Positions 33,368 to 44,692 of a stretch of 64,000 nt of DNA are shown here, piece by piece (within the stretch, counting starts at the first letter, position 1; every line of letters starts with the position of its first letter). The notes below the pieces were generated by a model that saw nothing but the letters and a program-made list of their open reading frames with translations, was not told the DNA's origin and made no database searches. Location of the stretch: the NCBI GenBank assembly GCA_010093515.1, contig MU001676.1:445993-509992 (forward strand). The letters are read 5' to 3'. This stretch comes from Lineolata rhizophorae (lineage: Eukaryota > Ascomycota > Dothideomycetes > Lineolatales > Lineolataceae). The position numbers and the translations under genes were made by a program.

Positions 33368-34282
33368 GGCGAATGGAGTCCTTGGCCGGCGCTAGAGTGA
33401 CCATCGCTGCTGGTTGAAGGCAACGCACCAGCAGTGACGACGCTTCTGGCTCAAGCTTGAGCCGAGGTCCGCGAGAGTGCCAAGTACAATCATGTGATCT
33501 CGCTGCTATTTGGTCACGAAGCATGCAGAACTTATTGAAGTCCTCAACTGTTTCTAGTGCATTTGGGAGATAATAAGCCCTTCCTATACTTTTTTGTAGC
33601 ACTCGTTTCAGAGCATTACGTTCGTCTGATAAGGTCCATTCCAAGGTCACCACCTACGATCTGTGCTCGTTCCGTAGTTTTCAATCACCCATCTCCTATC
33701 TCTTATATACTAGACGTATTAGGTCTCCTATTTAGGCTTTGTTTACCAACCCCTGACAGGGTTGATACCTATGTATTTATGCAGCTCCGGAGCACCATTT
33801 TCCAATATCAACGGACTGGCCTACCCATTCCCAGCCTCATAGTGTGGTGTATCACGTGATTAGTATCTGCGTCGGCGGCGGATCCCAGCCAGTTTGATGA
33901 CACTCGTTCGTTCGGCAGACCAAGGCCACATGCAGGTTTATATGAATCGATCTCTCTACGCTCTGCTTTCTAATCGCCTAAGTTACGACTATCGTAGTCG
34001 ACCTCGAGTCAGAGCGCCGCGACCGCCTGGCGCTTCCCTGGTCCGCCTTTCACATTCGTTTGGCTTTTCAGTCGATGCCATGGTCTCGTATCCCCTGAAG
34101 CATCATCAGCATGGACTAGGACGAACCAGCAACGTAGAAAATCCGACGAGTTATTTGCTGCTTGGCTTAAATCTCTGAGTAAGCGGCCCAAATTGCGACG
34201 CGAGCTTGCAACTCGGCACTTTAGCGGACGCGTCACCGATGTCTCGAGTCCTCCTGCTGGCTCTTCCTACATTTGCTAGACT
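33368..34282. other. AT-rich island, left part, no gene seen
   Basis: GC content falls abruptly after the pex12 start. No credible gene is seen apart from the pex12 promoter in the first few hundred bases. The stretch just before 34283 may once have coded the N-terminus of the kinase-like remnant. Confidence 0.5.
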
Positions 34283-34567
34283 GTCACCTTCGACGATGGT
34301 TTCAAAGTCGTTGTTCGGCTGCCCACACTAGGTCGGAGTATCTTCCGCCGCGAAGAGACTCAAGACGAGGTACCGGTTCTAAATTACCTCCTACGCACGA
34401 GAATTCCCGGGCCACATCTCCTTGGCGCCGGAGATTGGGCAGGTTGTGCATATACCGCCTCAACATTGGTCGAAGGAACCTTACTATCTAAACGCCTCGG
34501 TGAGCCAACTCGCCAGTTACCTGGCTTGAATTCCAGTCTTGAAGAAGCAGTATTAGGTGTACATTAG
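34283..34567 (+). pseudogene. Remnant of an aminoglycoside-phosphotransferase-like (APH) kinase
   Basis: A 94-codon open stretch without a start codon reads VTFDDGFKVVVRLPTLG, then FRREETQDEVPVLNYLLR, RIPGPHLLGAGDWAG and ASTLVEGTLLSKRL. This is the N-lobe pattern of fungal APH/phosphotransferase-family proteins: the nucleotide-binding strand with the conserved Lys position, the E-V-x-V-L-x-Y-L helix and the hinge segment E-G. The rest of the kinase, including the catalytic HxDxxxxN loop, cannot be found downstream, where frames are short and stop-rich. The remnant lies in an AT-rich island next to a HET-domain relic and looks like a dead gene copy. Confidence 0.65.
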
Positions 34568-35329
34568 GAAGATGACAAACTATTTCCCAAAGAATTAGGT
34601 TAACAGCTTTGGCACTATTACCCGCGAAGTTATGAGTCTAATATTCGACGGTGAAATCGGACCATCAGAAACGGCCCTAGCTTTGATGCCAAGCCAATCC
34701 ATGCCTTGTCCATCCTCTCTACTCTATTCGCTTACATCCACGGTTGAACGATGATCGACCCTTAAGCACCGACTGATGAGTCCGGTTACCAGTAGAAAGC
34801 ATGATTACAGCGTTTTCTTGCGGGCTTAGACTAAGGTAGTAATAGCTATAGATCTCAATAATTACTCTTTTAGGTAGATTTCGGGCTGCTCTCTCAATTC
34901 TTGTATTTAGAGCAAGGAAGCGACTCCGGGTTTAGGCTTTTATAATACTACTTTAATCAGAGTCCACCGCAAAATGCGCATTTTTGTATTTGGCTTCGAC
35001 AACTAAGGGAGTACCGTGGAGATGCCGAACTTACATTAAGCATTTAGACCTGTCGCTTAAGTAAATGACAAATGAGGAATCGGACCTAAAAAGCCAGGTA
35101 CATCTTACTAACTACACTGATTGCAACGCAGATCCTACTGTTGAGACACCCACGACTATCCGTGGTGTTGTTGAGGGTGGGTACATCAAGAACGGTGGAT
35201 GGCGGCTCGGACGGCATAGTTTGGAAAACCGATGCTTCATCACAACTGCAACAAACACCGGTACTCCGAAAACCGATTTAACGATCAAGTCGGCTTCCAT
35301 GCGACATGGCCCGAGGAGCTCTTTGGTAT
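34568..35329. other. AT-rich decayed sequence between two gene remnants
   Basis: Stop-rich in all frames and high in TA. It probably includes the lost C-terminal part of the APH-like gene and the N-terminal part of the HET-domain relic, but I cannot align either with confidence. Confidence 0.45.
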
Positions 35330-35820
35330 GTTCGACGGTAGAAAGTCACTCTATTCTAGATACGGAAAATGGTACGCAATGGTCATGGTATACTCTGCAA
35401 CCGAACTGACGTATCGGAACGACAGGCTTCCATCATTGTCCAGGCTTGCCACGGGGCTTAATCGTACTTGACCAGTTTGCGGTGAGGCGATTTGTGTCGC
35501 GGTCTACTATTCTTCATTCTAAACCCAAAGTCCGTCCGGGTCTCAGAGCATTTCGAGCTCCTAGAATCGGGCGAAGTCATCGCTCCGTCGTGGTCCTGGG
35601 CCGCACATTGCACCTATGCTGGATGGTTCCTGTCTTCTCGGTTCAGGGACAGGAACTACGAGCCAATTTGGGAGGTAGTCAACGCTCAGGTCGTTGTTGA
35701 CGGCCTCAACCCGTTCGGAAAAGCGTCCGGCACTTTCCTGATGATTTGGGGAGGTCGCAAGTCGACTACGGCGCTCAGAGCAAGCAGCGAACCCAGAGGA
35801 TTACCAATATGAATTGGGAT
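35330..35820 (+). pseudogene. Remnant of a HET-domain (heterokaryon incompatibility) gene
   Basis: Two neighbouring open stretches carry landmarks of the C-terminal half of fungal HET-domain proteins in the right order: LTYRNDRLPSLSRLATG (family pattern LT..sDrLPAlsGLA) around 35410-35460, then VIAPSWSWAA around 35570-35610 (family pattern PSWSWAs), then VVNAQVVVDGLNPFGKASG around 35670-35735. HET-domain genes take part in non-self recognition after cell fusion. The copy is broken, is split over more than one frame and lacks a recognisable N-terminal HET domain. Its AT-rich setting suggests old decay, possibly by repeat-induced point mutation. Confidence 0.7.
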
Positions 35821-36591
35821 ATGGTAAGCGCAGGATCAGGGCCAATTGCGGATGCGTCTATCGATTGGCACGAGCGTCAAGCTCCGAGTCACGACTCCAA
35901 ATATGAAGTCCATTGCGGCCTTTCCTTCGCCCGACCGGCCACCCTGATGAATATCGACTCGCGGGAACTCTAGCCATACCTACACTTGAGGAAAAGGAAC
36001 GGAAAGTGTTCGAGGCATTTGAGAGGAGGACTGCAACGACTATTTAATTTTTCGCCTAAGCCTACTTTCATATGTATGCGCACACCACACATGGGATAGA
36101 CTTCAGGTCCAAACTCATGGCAGACGTTGCAAAACGTGTAGAGAGAAGAAAAGGAATAGGAGCTTACGCCAAGAAGAGCGTCCGCGCCCGCTTTGAAATA
36201 AGGCATGGAGACTACAAAACCCTAGCCACTAACCTCCGGTATATCCGAACTTAATGCCGCTTGCAGCCCCTCGTGCCCCTCAAACTCGTTTTCCTACAAC
36301 TCCGTACTGCCGAAACCAGGGCTAGCACGCTACCGAGCCGGTATGCGGGCGCTGGCGACAGCCGTGATCTCACACTTCATCCCCCAAGCGAAATGACGCG
36401 TTGCGTCGCGTACGGAGTTGCCGTGAGCATAAATAGGACGGCAATAGCCATGTACTTGGTCAAGCTTGAGCTGCAGCTCTCTTGCATGGTCCACGGCTGA
36501 AGCCTGCAACGAGTTCACTGCTACTCGCGGTCGACTGCATAATTGATTGTTGTACAAACCGAACCACGCATCACCGACTGAGCATTCCGCC
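35821..36591. other. AT-rich island, right part, and promoter of the aldo/keto reductase
   Basis: No credible gene. The HET relic may extend a little into the left end. The last 300 bases regain GC and should contain the promoter of the gene at 36592. Confidence 0.45.
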
Positions 36592-38030
36592 ATGGCGTCC
36601 ACGACCGACGACCCCGTCTATAAGTCCATCGCAGAGACCAAGGCCAAATACGTGCGCCTCGGCAAGAGCGGGCTGCGCATCTCTGTGCCCATCCTTGGCG
36701 CCATGTCCCTCGGAGCCAAAAATTGGGCGCAGTGGACCGAGGAAGAAGGTGTGGTCAGTAGTCCACCAGTCCAGCGCCGCCGCTCGATCTCCATCAAGCG
36801 CTTCAAAAGGGCGGAGAAAAGAAGATAAATGAGAAAGAAAATGACAAAAAAAAGAGGTTTGCTAAGATACACCACAACCAGGCGCTCCCGCTCCTCAAGG
36901 CGGCCTTCGACCGCGGCCTCAACACCTGGGACACGGCCAACGTGTACAGCAATGGCGTCTCGGAGCGCCTCATCGCCAAGGCGATCAAAAAGTACGACAT
37001 CCCGCGGCACAAGGTGGTCATCATGACGAAGTGCTACGGGTACGTGGGCGAGGACGTGACGGTGCTGGGCCTCAAGTACGGGCAGAAGATCGCCGATTCC
37101 AAGGACTACGTCAACCAGGGCGGCCTGTCGCGGCAGGCCATCTTCACGGCCGTCGAGCGGAGCTTGGAGAGGCTTGAGACGAGCTATATCGACGTGCTGC
37201 AGATCCATCGCTTCGATTCCTTCACGCCGATCGAGGAGACGATGGAGGCGTTGAATGATTTGGTCAGGGCGGGCAAAGTCCGGTATCTGGGGGCCAGCTC
37301 CATGTGGACGTATCAGGTGCGTTTGAACGTGCCGGACCGGACCCGGCGGCCAAGCCTAAAACCGGGTTTGAGCGGCGTGCTCGGGGCTTGCAAACGAGAG
37401 CTAACGAGGAATTCGCGCCGGCGCCGCTTGTAGTTCGCCATGATGCAGTTCTGCGCCGAGAAGAACGGCTGGACCAAGTTTGTCTCGATGCAGAACTTCT
37501 ACAACCTGCTGTACCGCGAGGAGGAGCGCGAGATGAACAAGTTCTGCAACGAGACGGGCGTCGGCTTGGTTCCGGTAAGCTGTCCACCCCGATACGCCGT
37601 CCCTGCAAAGCCGCGTCTGCAGCTCGATTCCCCCGTCTGGGGAAAACGCAGGTCATCAAAGCTAACGACCCATACACCCAACTAGTGGGGCCCCCTCTGC
37701 CGCGGCCACCTCGCCCGGCCCCCGTCCGACTTCGGCAAAACGACCCGCTCCGCGGGCGAGATGGGCAATTCCATGTTCGAGTCGGGCCACCGGCCGGAGC
37801 ACAAGGAGATCGCGCGGCGGGTGCACGAGCTGGCGGGGAAGAAAGGCTGGCCCATGAGCCACGTGACGCTCGCGTGGACGAACAAGCGCGTCACGGCGCC
37901 CATCATCGGCTTCAGCAGCGTCGAGCGCATGGACGAGGCCCTGGCCGCGAATGGGCTCGAGCTGAGCGAGGAGGAGGAGAAGTACCTTGAGGAGCCGTAC
38001 TTGCCGCAGAAGGTGCAGGGTCATTCGTAG
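36592..38030 (+). CDS. Aldo/keto reductase
   Basis: Four exons, 36592-36753, 36882-37316, 37434-37574 and 37686-38030, all joined in phase 0, give 360 aa. It is a single-domain NADPH-dependent aldo/keto reductase of the YakC/voltage-channel-beta-like group common in fungi. Visible parts are [20 protein letters not shown] at the start of the barrel, the catalytic Asp and Tyr in [12 protein letters not shown], the Lys in [10 protein letters not shown], the His in LQIHRFD, and the cofactor-binding C-terminal segment [16 protein letters not shown]. For intron 1 I chose donor GTCAGT at 36754, not the nearby GTGTGG, because only the former keeps the frame into [12 protein letters not shown]. The natural substrate cannot be told. 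The neighbourhood gives no pathway hint. Confidence 0.88.
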
Positions 38031-39508
38031 GGGTTGGGAAGCGTGGGCATAGATGGGGCTCTAGGAGCCTGTGATGTTGAGAGAAAGGCGGCTAGATAGA
38101 AATTATCTACGCAGTCCATAGACCCATGGGCCTGTGTGGAGCATAATGTTTGAAGTGCCACCTGAGTGAATTGTAGGAGACACTAAGAGCAGCGGACTTG
38201 ACGCTATAAATAGAGTCCCGACCGCGTCGAAGTAAGTGTGTAGACTATGTTGAACTCTATGGGACTAGCGTGATCGTATGGAAGAAGCGCCTAAACATAC
38301 ACTCGGCTAGCGTATGTCACGGCGCAAGCGCGGACACCAGTATGTAGCTAGGAGGCTTGAGCAGCTTAGTCGGGTTTCCCTGTAACAAGATGTATGTAGA
38401 TTGTAACGAGTAGGAGGGGCCAAACCGCATCCGTAAGACTGGGTATGGAGTCAAAGACCATCGATGAATCTCCAGATTTACTAGGAATGCTCTTGCAACA
38501 CCGTTTGGTTGGGGAATTCAATTGCTGGCGATGTTTCTATAGCGAGACAACCTTCACCGAACAGACTAGTGTTCCAACCAGACAGTACCAGGGATATTCA
38601 CGTCTCCTTAATCGAAGAAACTGACACCAACGCACCGTAAGTCGTACAAACTATCTCCAGAGACAAGGGTGCTCAGTCGCGCGCCTGGCACGGACGTGGA
38701 CCAACTCCGCAGAGCCATAAACTCAAAACGTGCGGCTCAATGGACTTCGACCCTGCTCCAGGCAGCTATTCAAAGACTAGCATCCTCCTTCGACAGCAAC
38801 AAGGCGCGCACGCCCGGCCCCCAGCGGCAGGGCTGGTACAATGTTCCCAGACTACGGAGTGCTGCCGGCCGAGCTGCAGGAAAGCTAGGGTGGCCCAAGC
38901 TCCCGCCTAGTGCGCTCTCCCCGCATTTCAGACCCCGGACAGGCCGGGACGCGCCAAACCGGATCGGGCACCGGCGGCCGCGCGTGGTTCGACCGTCACG
39001 GAACAAGCAGCAGGAGCAGCAGGAGCAGCAGGAGCGGCAGGGAGCAGCTGACCCCTCCGGCTGGGCCCCGCTTTCCTGAGGCCGGCGCGGACGCGCCAGC
39101 AGGTGCGCCCTTCCTCCCCCACCTCTCGCTCTCTCCAGACGGGATGGAGTGATGCCGTGACCCCGCCAAGTCCCCGGCACTCTCGGAGCACCCTTTGTTC
39201 CTGGCGTTCCTGGATCTCTCTCCCTTTCCCCCTCTTCTCTCCGTCTCCGCTCTCGCCTCTTCCTCCTTCCCCTCTTCACTCTCGCACGCTGCAAGAGCTT
39301 CCCGGCCCCTCTCACACCAATCACTCGGCTTCGCACACCCACCTTACGCTTCGCCTTGCCTGCAAGGCACACAACAGCCCTCCATCCGGACTCGTCCGCA
39401 TCCCTTCGACTGATTGTTGAAAGCTCTCCCCTTCATCCGCCGTCTCTACCTGCGTCCTCGCTCTCCGCCTCGCGTGAAAGGGCCCGTCGCCAGCAAGTAG
39501 CCACCATC
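38031..39508. other. Intergenic region with pyrimidine-rich leader, no gene seen
   Basis: The first 650 bases are AT-rich and featureless. From about 39090 to 39500 the plus strand is strongly C/T-rich, typical of long leaders and core promoters of well-expressed fungal genes, and leads into the ATG at 39509. A CAGGAG microsatellite lies at about 39008-39040. Confidence 0.5.
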
Positions 39509-40654
39509 ATGTCCGCCGACACGGTAGAAGCCCTCGCCAAGGTCGACTCCGTCACCGAAACCCCCGAGTCCCCCACGTCCCCGAAGGAATCCAAGATCAA
39601 GCACCGCCGTGCGAGCAGCAGTGCCACCGGCGTTGCCAACATCGCCGACCTAGGTGAGTTTCCTTTCGCCGCCCTGGGCCCGCTGCTTCCGGGGGACCCC
39701 GCTCCCCCGCTCCTGGCCAGACCGCAGAGCCCCCGGGCTTGCTGGTTACCACGACGCAAGTGACTGACGAGTGCAATCGAATGCGACAGAGAAGGAGGGG
39801 GTGGAGATCAAGATCGCGCCTGAGACGCAGAAGCTGAACTGGTACGTTGCCGATTGCCCTTTTCCCGTCACTCGCAGGGCACCCGCTGCGGCGCCTCGCC
39901 CTCGTTCGCGATGGGGAGGTCCGTGCCTGGCTTACCCCGCACCGCTCCCGGCCTGGCCTGCCATCTGTCATCACAGGCCGTCACGAGCATTTGGCGCTTC
40001 CCAGCCGCCACGCGTCATCTTCCTCGCGTGCAATTGCCAGGCAGACGATGGCTGACGTCGCTTCTCCGACCGCAGGAAATTGAACACGTCGCCGTCGACG
40101 CTGGATGAGAAGGATGTGCTCAAGAAGCCCCTGTGCACCCCGCTGGTGAAGAAGATCGACCTGCACTTCCCGCTGGGGCTGGAAGTCACGGCGAGGAACC
40201 TCAAGGGTGTGACTATCAAGGATGCGCTGGACGCGATATACAAGCAGTTCAAGAAGAAGGTACGGACGACTCCCTTTCCTCAAAGTTTCTCCTCGTAGAC
40301 TGCATTCCATTTTGCCCCTTGTCGTGGTTCTTTTCGTCGTCGTGGACCGGAGATCTTGTCCATCTTGCCTGAGTGTATCGTGTCCATCTATGACAATGGG
40401 GCACGGATTGCATCGGGATAGTCGGATCGCGTTTCGCGTGTGTTCCGTTGTCGTCGCCGCGCGGTATCCGAAAGGCAACGCTAATCCATTCTCCCGCGAT
40501 TTCCCAGGCCGACGACGAGCTCGAGAATCCCATCCTGGCCGGGTTCGAGTGGGACAAGGAGGAATGCTACACGCGGTTCATCGTGCACCAGAAGAAGGAA
40601 GGCGCGGCGCCCATGAGCAAGAAGGCCAAGAAGAAGGCCGAGGCCGCGGAATAA
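39509..40654 (+). CDS. Small conserved fungal protein of unknown function
   Basis: Four exons, 39509-39653, 39790-39841, 40076-40259 and 40508-40654, give 175 aa; all junctions are GT/AG and the phases agree. I do not recognise a characterised family. The protein has a Ser/Thr/Pro-rich N-terminus, a compact central part (LVKKIDLHFPLGLEV, then VTIKDALDAIYKQFKKK and GFEWDKEECYTRFIVHQKK) and a Lys-rich tail (MSKKAKKKAEAAE). The order strand, V-T-V/I-x-D-x-L-x-A-I-Y helix, strand recalls DUF6699-type fungal domains, but this is tentative. Introns make up half the gene, and the long CT-rich leader suggests steady, fairly high expression. No signal peptide or membrane segment. Confidence 0.75.
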
Positions 40655-42436
40655 TAAGCTCGCGCCCCACAAGAAGAAGGAAGGCCTCGCGGGCGAATTT
40701 CTGAAGCTTGTCGCCAACCAATCTACCGGATCGTGTCAACTCTCTTCTACCTATCGCACACTGCCAACTACTAATCCGGGAAACGTCAGGTGGATGCTGC
40801 ACTTTTCCTCTTTTGCGTGCCTTTGCGTCTTTGCGGGTTCAAAGGGGAGGGAGGGAGCGATCCCTCAGCGCGGATATTCGTCTTGGCGAAGAGCTTTTTC
40901 TTTTCTTTCCTTGCTTTGAGCTAGGCTGGAGCTGGCGCAAGTCGTGGTTTTCGGCCGGGCGCCATTGTACTATCGCCAACCGGGAGTTTTCTTGCAAAGG
41001 GGACAACCGGTTGTGAGACTGAAAGAAATTAAATGCAGACACTTTCATTGAGAAGAATTTTGCTGGTGTGCGGAGTGCCACGGAAGCGAAAGAAGTGAAG
41101 GAAGAGGGGAGAGGGGAGTAGGTGGCTTTGGCATTCGAGAAGTAGCGGTGGAAATGGAGCCGGGACTTTTTGTGTTGGTGCCGGCCGAATTTTTTTTTTG
41201 GTGGCTTCTTGGCGCGTCGGGGGACCGCGCCGGGTTACTGTGGACCCGGGGCGCCCACGTCAGTCAACCCCCGCTAGACCCCCACCCTTCCGACCAGGAC
41301 GCCGTATGGCGGGGCAATGGGGTAGCTTCACACGCACAACTGAAAGTTTCGTTCTAGAGTACGCAGTCACTGTTCCTGCGATTGTATTCTTGCGGAGAAT
41401 CCAATCATTATACCCCGTTTACATCAATCGATGACACAGCGAGTCGAAGAGAGCTGACTGTTTTCCGACTCCCAGCCCGACTATTCGACCTCCAATCGCC
41501 CACTCTATGACAGCCATTGCTGTGTGCAGCTGATCACACAGCTGAGTCGGCTCGAGTATACTGACTAGTGACTAGAGACGTGTTCAGTTGCTTGGCTCGA
41601 GCCTTGATACCTGAGCTGTTTGGGTCGTTTTGCATTTCGCAGGTATTACAGCAGCTCAGCTTAGACTGACTTCACATCAAGCTTGAGCGCACAACTCACG
41701 AAAGACAACCCAACCACTTTAACCTTATCCTCTGAGGAACACTCGGCCTCAACTTCGCCTTCCCCTCGCACCTTCGGACCCTTTTCCACCACCAACACCG
41801 CCGAGCAATCATGGAAGAAAAAGCCCGCGGGGTGCCCTGAATGGGTGGGGTGCCGGGCTGGGACGGGTGCTGGGTTTGCGCGGGGTTTGATGGGCATGGT
41901 AAGTTTTTTTTTTTTTTTTTTTTTTTGGTGGGCCCGACGCGGGTCGATTCTTCTTTTTTTGGAGTGCGGTTTTTATTTTATTTTATTTTATTTTATTTTT
42001 GGGCTGACTTCGAAACGCGGGCAGGGATGGTGCTGGCTCTGAAGTGCACGCGCCGAGGCGTTGACGAGCGTCATGAAGGGGGCGAGCAAAGAGCGACCTC
42101 GACTGGTTCCCGGAGTGCTTTTGGGCCTCGGAGGAGAGGCTGAAGAAGGCGGTCTTCAAGGGGAGGACGGACCTGGGAAGCGGGGGAGAGTCGGGTTGTG
42201 AAGGATGATGATTTGCAGTATAAAAACCTCTTCCTCCCCCACTCTCCCGGCTTGGACCTCAATTCATGGCATTTGCGCGTCGACTCCGTCATCAAATTAG
42301 TATTCCATGCTCTCTATATTTACATGTAAACCGATGTGCTTGTGCGTGAGAACGCTAAAAGTGTACGGAAATGGGACAGGAGAACGCCATGTTGCAATGC
42401 GCCGCGAGCGTGCCACGTACGCTTCGTTTCCACTCG
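40655..42436. other. Convergent intergenic region, no gene seen
   Basis: 1.78 kb between the 3' ends of the gene at 39509 and the GH12 gene. Short frames only. It holds a long T-run and a TTTTA array near 41.9-42.0 kb. It is AT-richer in the middle. Confidence 0.5.
41899..42000. repeat. Poly-T tract followed by a (TTTTA)n microsatellite
   Basis: A run of 28 T begins at about 41899, and a TTTTA array of five or so units ends at about 42000, with a shorter T-run between. On the minus strand this reads as A-rich tracts. I see no element attached to it, so I list it as simple sequence. Confidence 0.8.
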
Positions 42437-43867
42437 TCAACTGGAGTCGATGTCCATGGCCAGGCGAGGAACGTAGAAGGTGACGTTCTCGAAGGAATAG
42501 AGCGCCTCGGACCCGAAGGCGACGTAGCCAAGGTGGTCGGACGCGTCGGGGCCGGTGTGATGCTTGAGCTCGTGGATCAGCGGCCCGATGTCGCCGATAA
42601 AGTCGGTGGTGTTGCGGTCGGCCAGCCAGGTGAGCACCGTCTGGCCGAGGGCGTTGTCGCCGTAGTAGAGATCGCTGCGAGGGGGATCAGCTGGCCGGGA
42701 CAGTAGCAACAGGAAAAAAAGAAAAAGAAACATGTGAAGAGGTGAAGGGCTTACAAGCGGGTGCCGTTGATGGTGTGGTTGGCCTGCGAGCCGGCGGGCA
42801 GGCCGATGGGGTCGGTGGCGTCGCCCCAGGCGGCGAGCCACACCATGACCTCGTAGCGGGCCCGGGTCGGGTCGGCGGCGTCGGCGGCGTCGGCGGCCAG
42901 GAACATGTCGACGCAGACGTTGGCGTTGACCTTGGCGGCGCCGAGCACGGCCGAGTCGGTGTCGGCGTGCACGTAGCTGCCCAGGCCGTACGACCACGAC
43001 ACGTCGAGCCGGAGGCCGTCGAGCCCGGCCAGCCGCACCGGGCCGTCGCCCGGCAGCAGCAGCTTCGCGTTCGGGAACGCGTGCACCGGCTCGTCGACCG
43101 GGCCCACCGGGTACTGCCAGGTCGCCGAGAAGCCGGCCGCGAACAGCGTGTCCTCGGACACGCCGCTGTCCGTCGTTATCTGCGTGCGGCGCGGCGGCCG
43201 CATGTCGTTAGCCGTCGGGCTGGCTGAGTCGCGGGCCCGGGGCCTTGAAATGAGGCTCCGCGCAGAGACGACCCCGGCCGGGCGCGGCGCTGTGTATGGA
43301 TCGATGGTTTCGGGAAAGGAGGGAGGGGAGCGAGACAAACATTCATGCAGAGATCGCCCAGGTCGTCCGGGTCGCCCCACTGGTTGGGATTGACTGCGGC
43401 GCGACGAAAACCGGGTTAGCCAAGGGCGGCGATAAGAGCTGCGGGCGAGGAAGCGCTAGGAAGCGCAGGGCAGACGCCGGCCAGGGGCTCCCTGGGCGTG
43501 GCGCGCGCGCCGTCGCCAATCGAAACGGCGCCCGGGCCGCGGGTCGCAGCCATCGCCGGCCGACTTCTTTTCCTGCCCGCGCGCGCGTGCGCCACAACAT
43601 GCTGCCGGCAGGGGGTTGGGGAGGTTCCCGCTCACAAACATATCGCCCCGGGAACGGCGTGATGCCGAAGGACTTCTGGCACCAGGTGTTCGTCTCGATG
43701 ATCCGCCCGTCGCCGTCCGGGCCCGGGCCCAGCGGGTTGTTGGTCCCCGGCGCCGGCCGCCCTTCGCCGTGGAACACCTTCTGGTACTCGATCCCGATGT
43801 AGCCGCCCACCGTGATGGCCGCCGGCAGCACGAAGAGCCCGGCGCTGAACAGGGTCAGCAGCCACAT
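42437..43867 (-). CDS. GH12 endo-beta-glucanase with N-terminal membrane anchor
   Basis: Four exons, 43867-43636, 43393-43341, 43179-42755 and 42674-42437, give 315 aa. Glycoside hydrolase family 12 enzymes are retaining endoglucanases or xyloglucanases. The order of landmarks fits: NPNQWG in exon 2, SATWQYP, the nucleophile E205 in RYEVMVWLAAWG, LDLYYGD-type strand across the last junction, TDFIGDIGPLIHEL, and the acid/base E293 in VAFGSEALYSF. The N-terminus (residues 1-25, MWLLTLFSAGLFVLPAAITV) is a long hydrophobic helix without an obvious signal peptidase site, followed by a roughly 45-residue Gly/Pro-rich stalk, so the enzyme may stay membrane-anchored outside the cell. The 242-nt first intron is long for this genome; donor GTGAGC was chosen because it alone gives NPNQWG in frame. 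It is head to head with a GT2 glycan synthase. Confidence 0.82.
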
Positions 43868-44692
43868 GGCTGCCGTTTCACGGACGGAGAGGACGAGGAG
43901 ACGAGGACGAGGACGAGGACGAGGAAGAGGAGCGGCAGCCGGTGAACGAACGAAATGATAAGCGGAGCTCGTCCGTCTGCCAAGTTCCGCGAGCGGCGAA
44001 AACGAGCGTGTGAATGCGGAGTGAGTGACAAGACGGTGCAGGCGCGGACAAACAGTGGGAGAACCGAGGGGACCCACCGGCGGGCTCGCGTGCCAGCCAG
44101 CACACGGCCAGCGCTGGACGGAAGCCCTCAATTATATCTCGTTGCGAGCCCGACCTACGGCGCCGAGCGCCGGCGCTGGACCACGACGACGACGGCAACC
44201 TGCGTCACTCCCAATCTTAATCCCCTTTCCGGCCCTAGGCGGACCCGGCGGACCCGTCCCATCCCATGTTCCAGTTTTTCTTGTTGTGGCAAGCCGCCCA
44301 GTCCTGCTCGCCTGTCTCACCCTGTTCTTATCGCTGCAGCTCCGGCGCCATGTTGGCGCGCCAGAGATATGCAAGACCCGCATCCCCAGCCAGCCAGCCA
44401 GCCCGTCGTGCTCGCTGGCCTGGCATGATCCCATCCGAAAGTCCTACGGGCGCTTGCCTGCCTCCCCCTCAACCCAACCTCTTTTCCAGCCATTCCCAAG
44501 GTCCAGTGTTTCGCTCGTTCGCTCCCATAACGTCCACGGTCGCTTCTCAGTAATCCGATACTGTGCTTTCGTGTCTGTTTGTTTGTTTTTCCGGCATCGT
44601 CATTCGTTTCTTGTTAATGCATCTGAACTCGTTATCATCGTCTTGGTTTTGACTTCAAAGATACCGCTGCTGTGGGCTATTCGTTCTGCCCA
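43868..44692. promoter_or_regulatory. Divergent promoter region of GH12 and GT2 genes
   Basis: 825 bp between the two start codons. Next to the GH12 start is a GAGGAC-type microsatellite (about 43892-43930), and near 44385-44404 a short CAGC repeat. The right half becomes T-rich just before the GT2 ATG. No second gene is visible, so the two genes very probably share regulatory DNA. Confidence 0.55.

Noticed and set aside
34761-34795. CTGATGAG followed by GAAA, as in a hammerhead ribozyme core
   Set aside because: The bases between the two core motifs do not form stem II and no closing stem I or III partner is visible nearby; chance match in decayed DNA.
41899-42000. Poly-T/TTTTA tract as the A-rich tail of a retroposon on the minus strand
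   Set aside because: No element body, target-site duplication or coding remnant lies next to it; simple sequence suffices.
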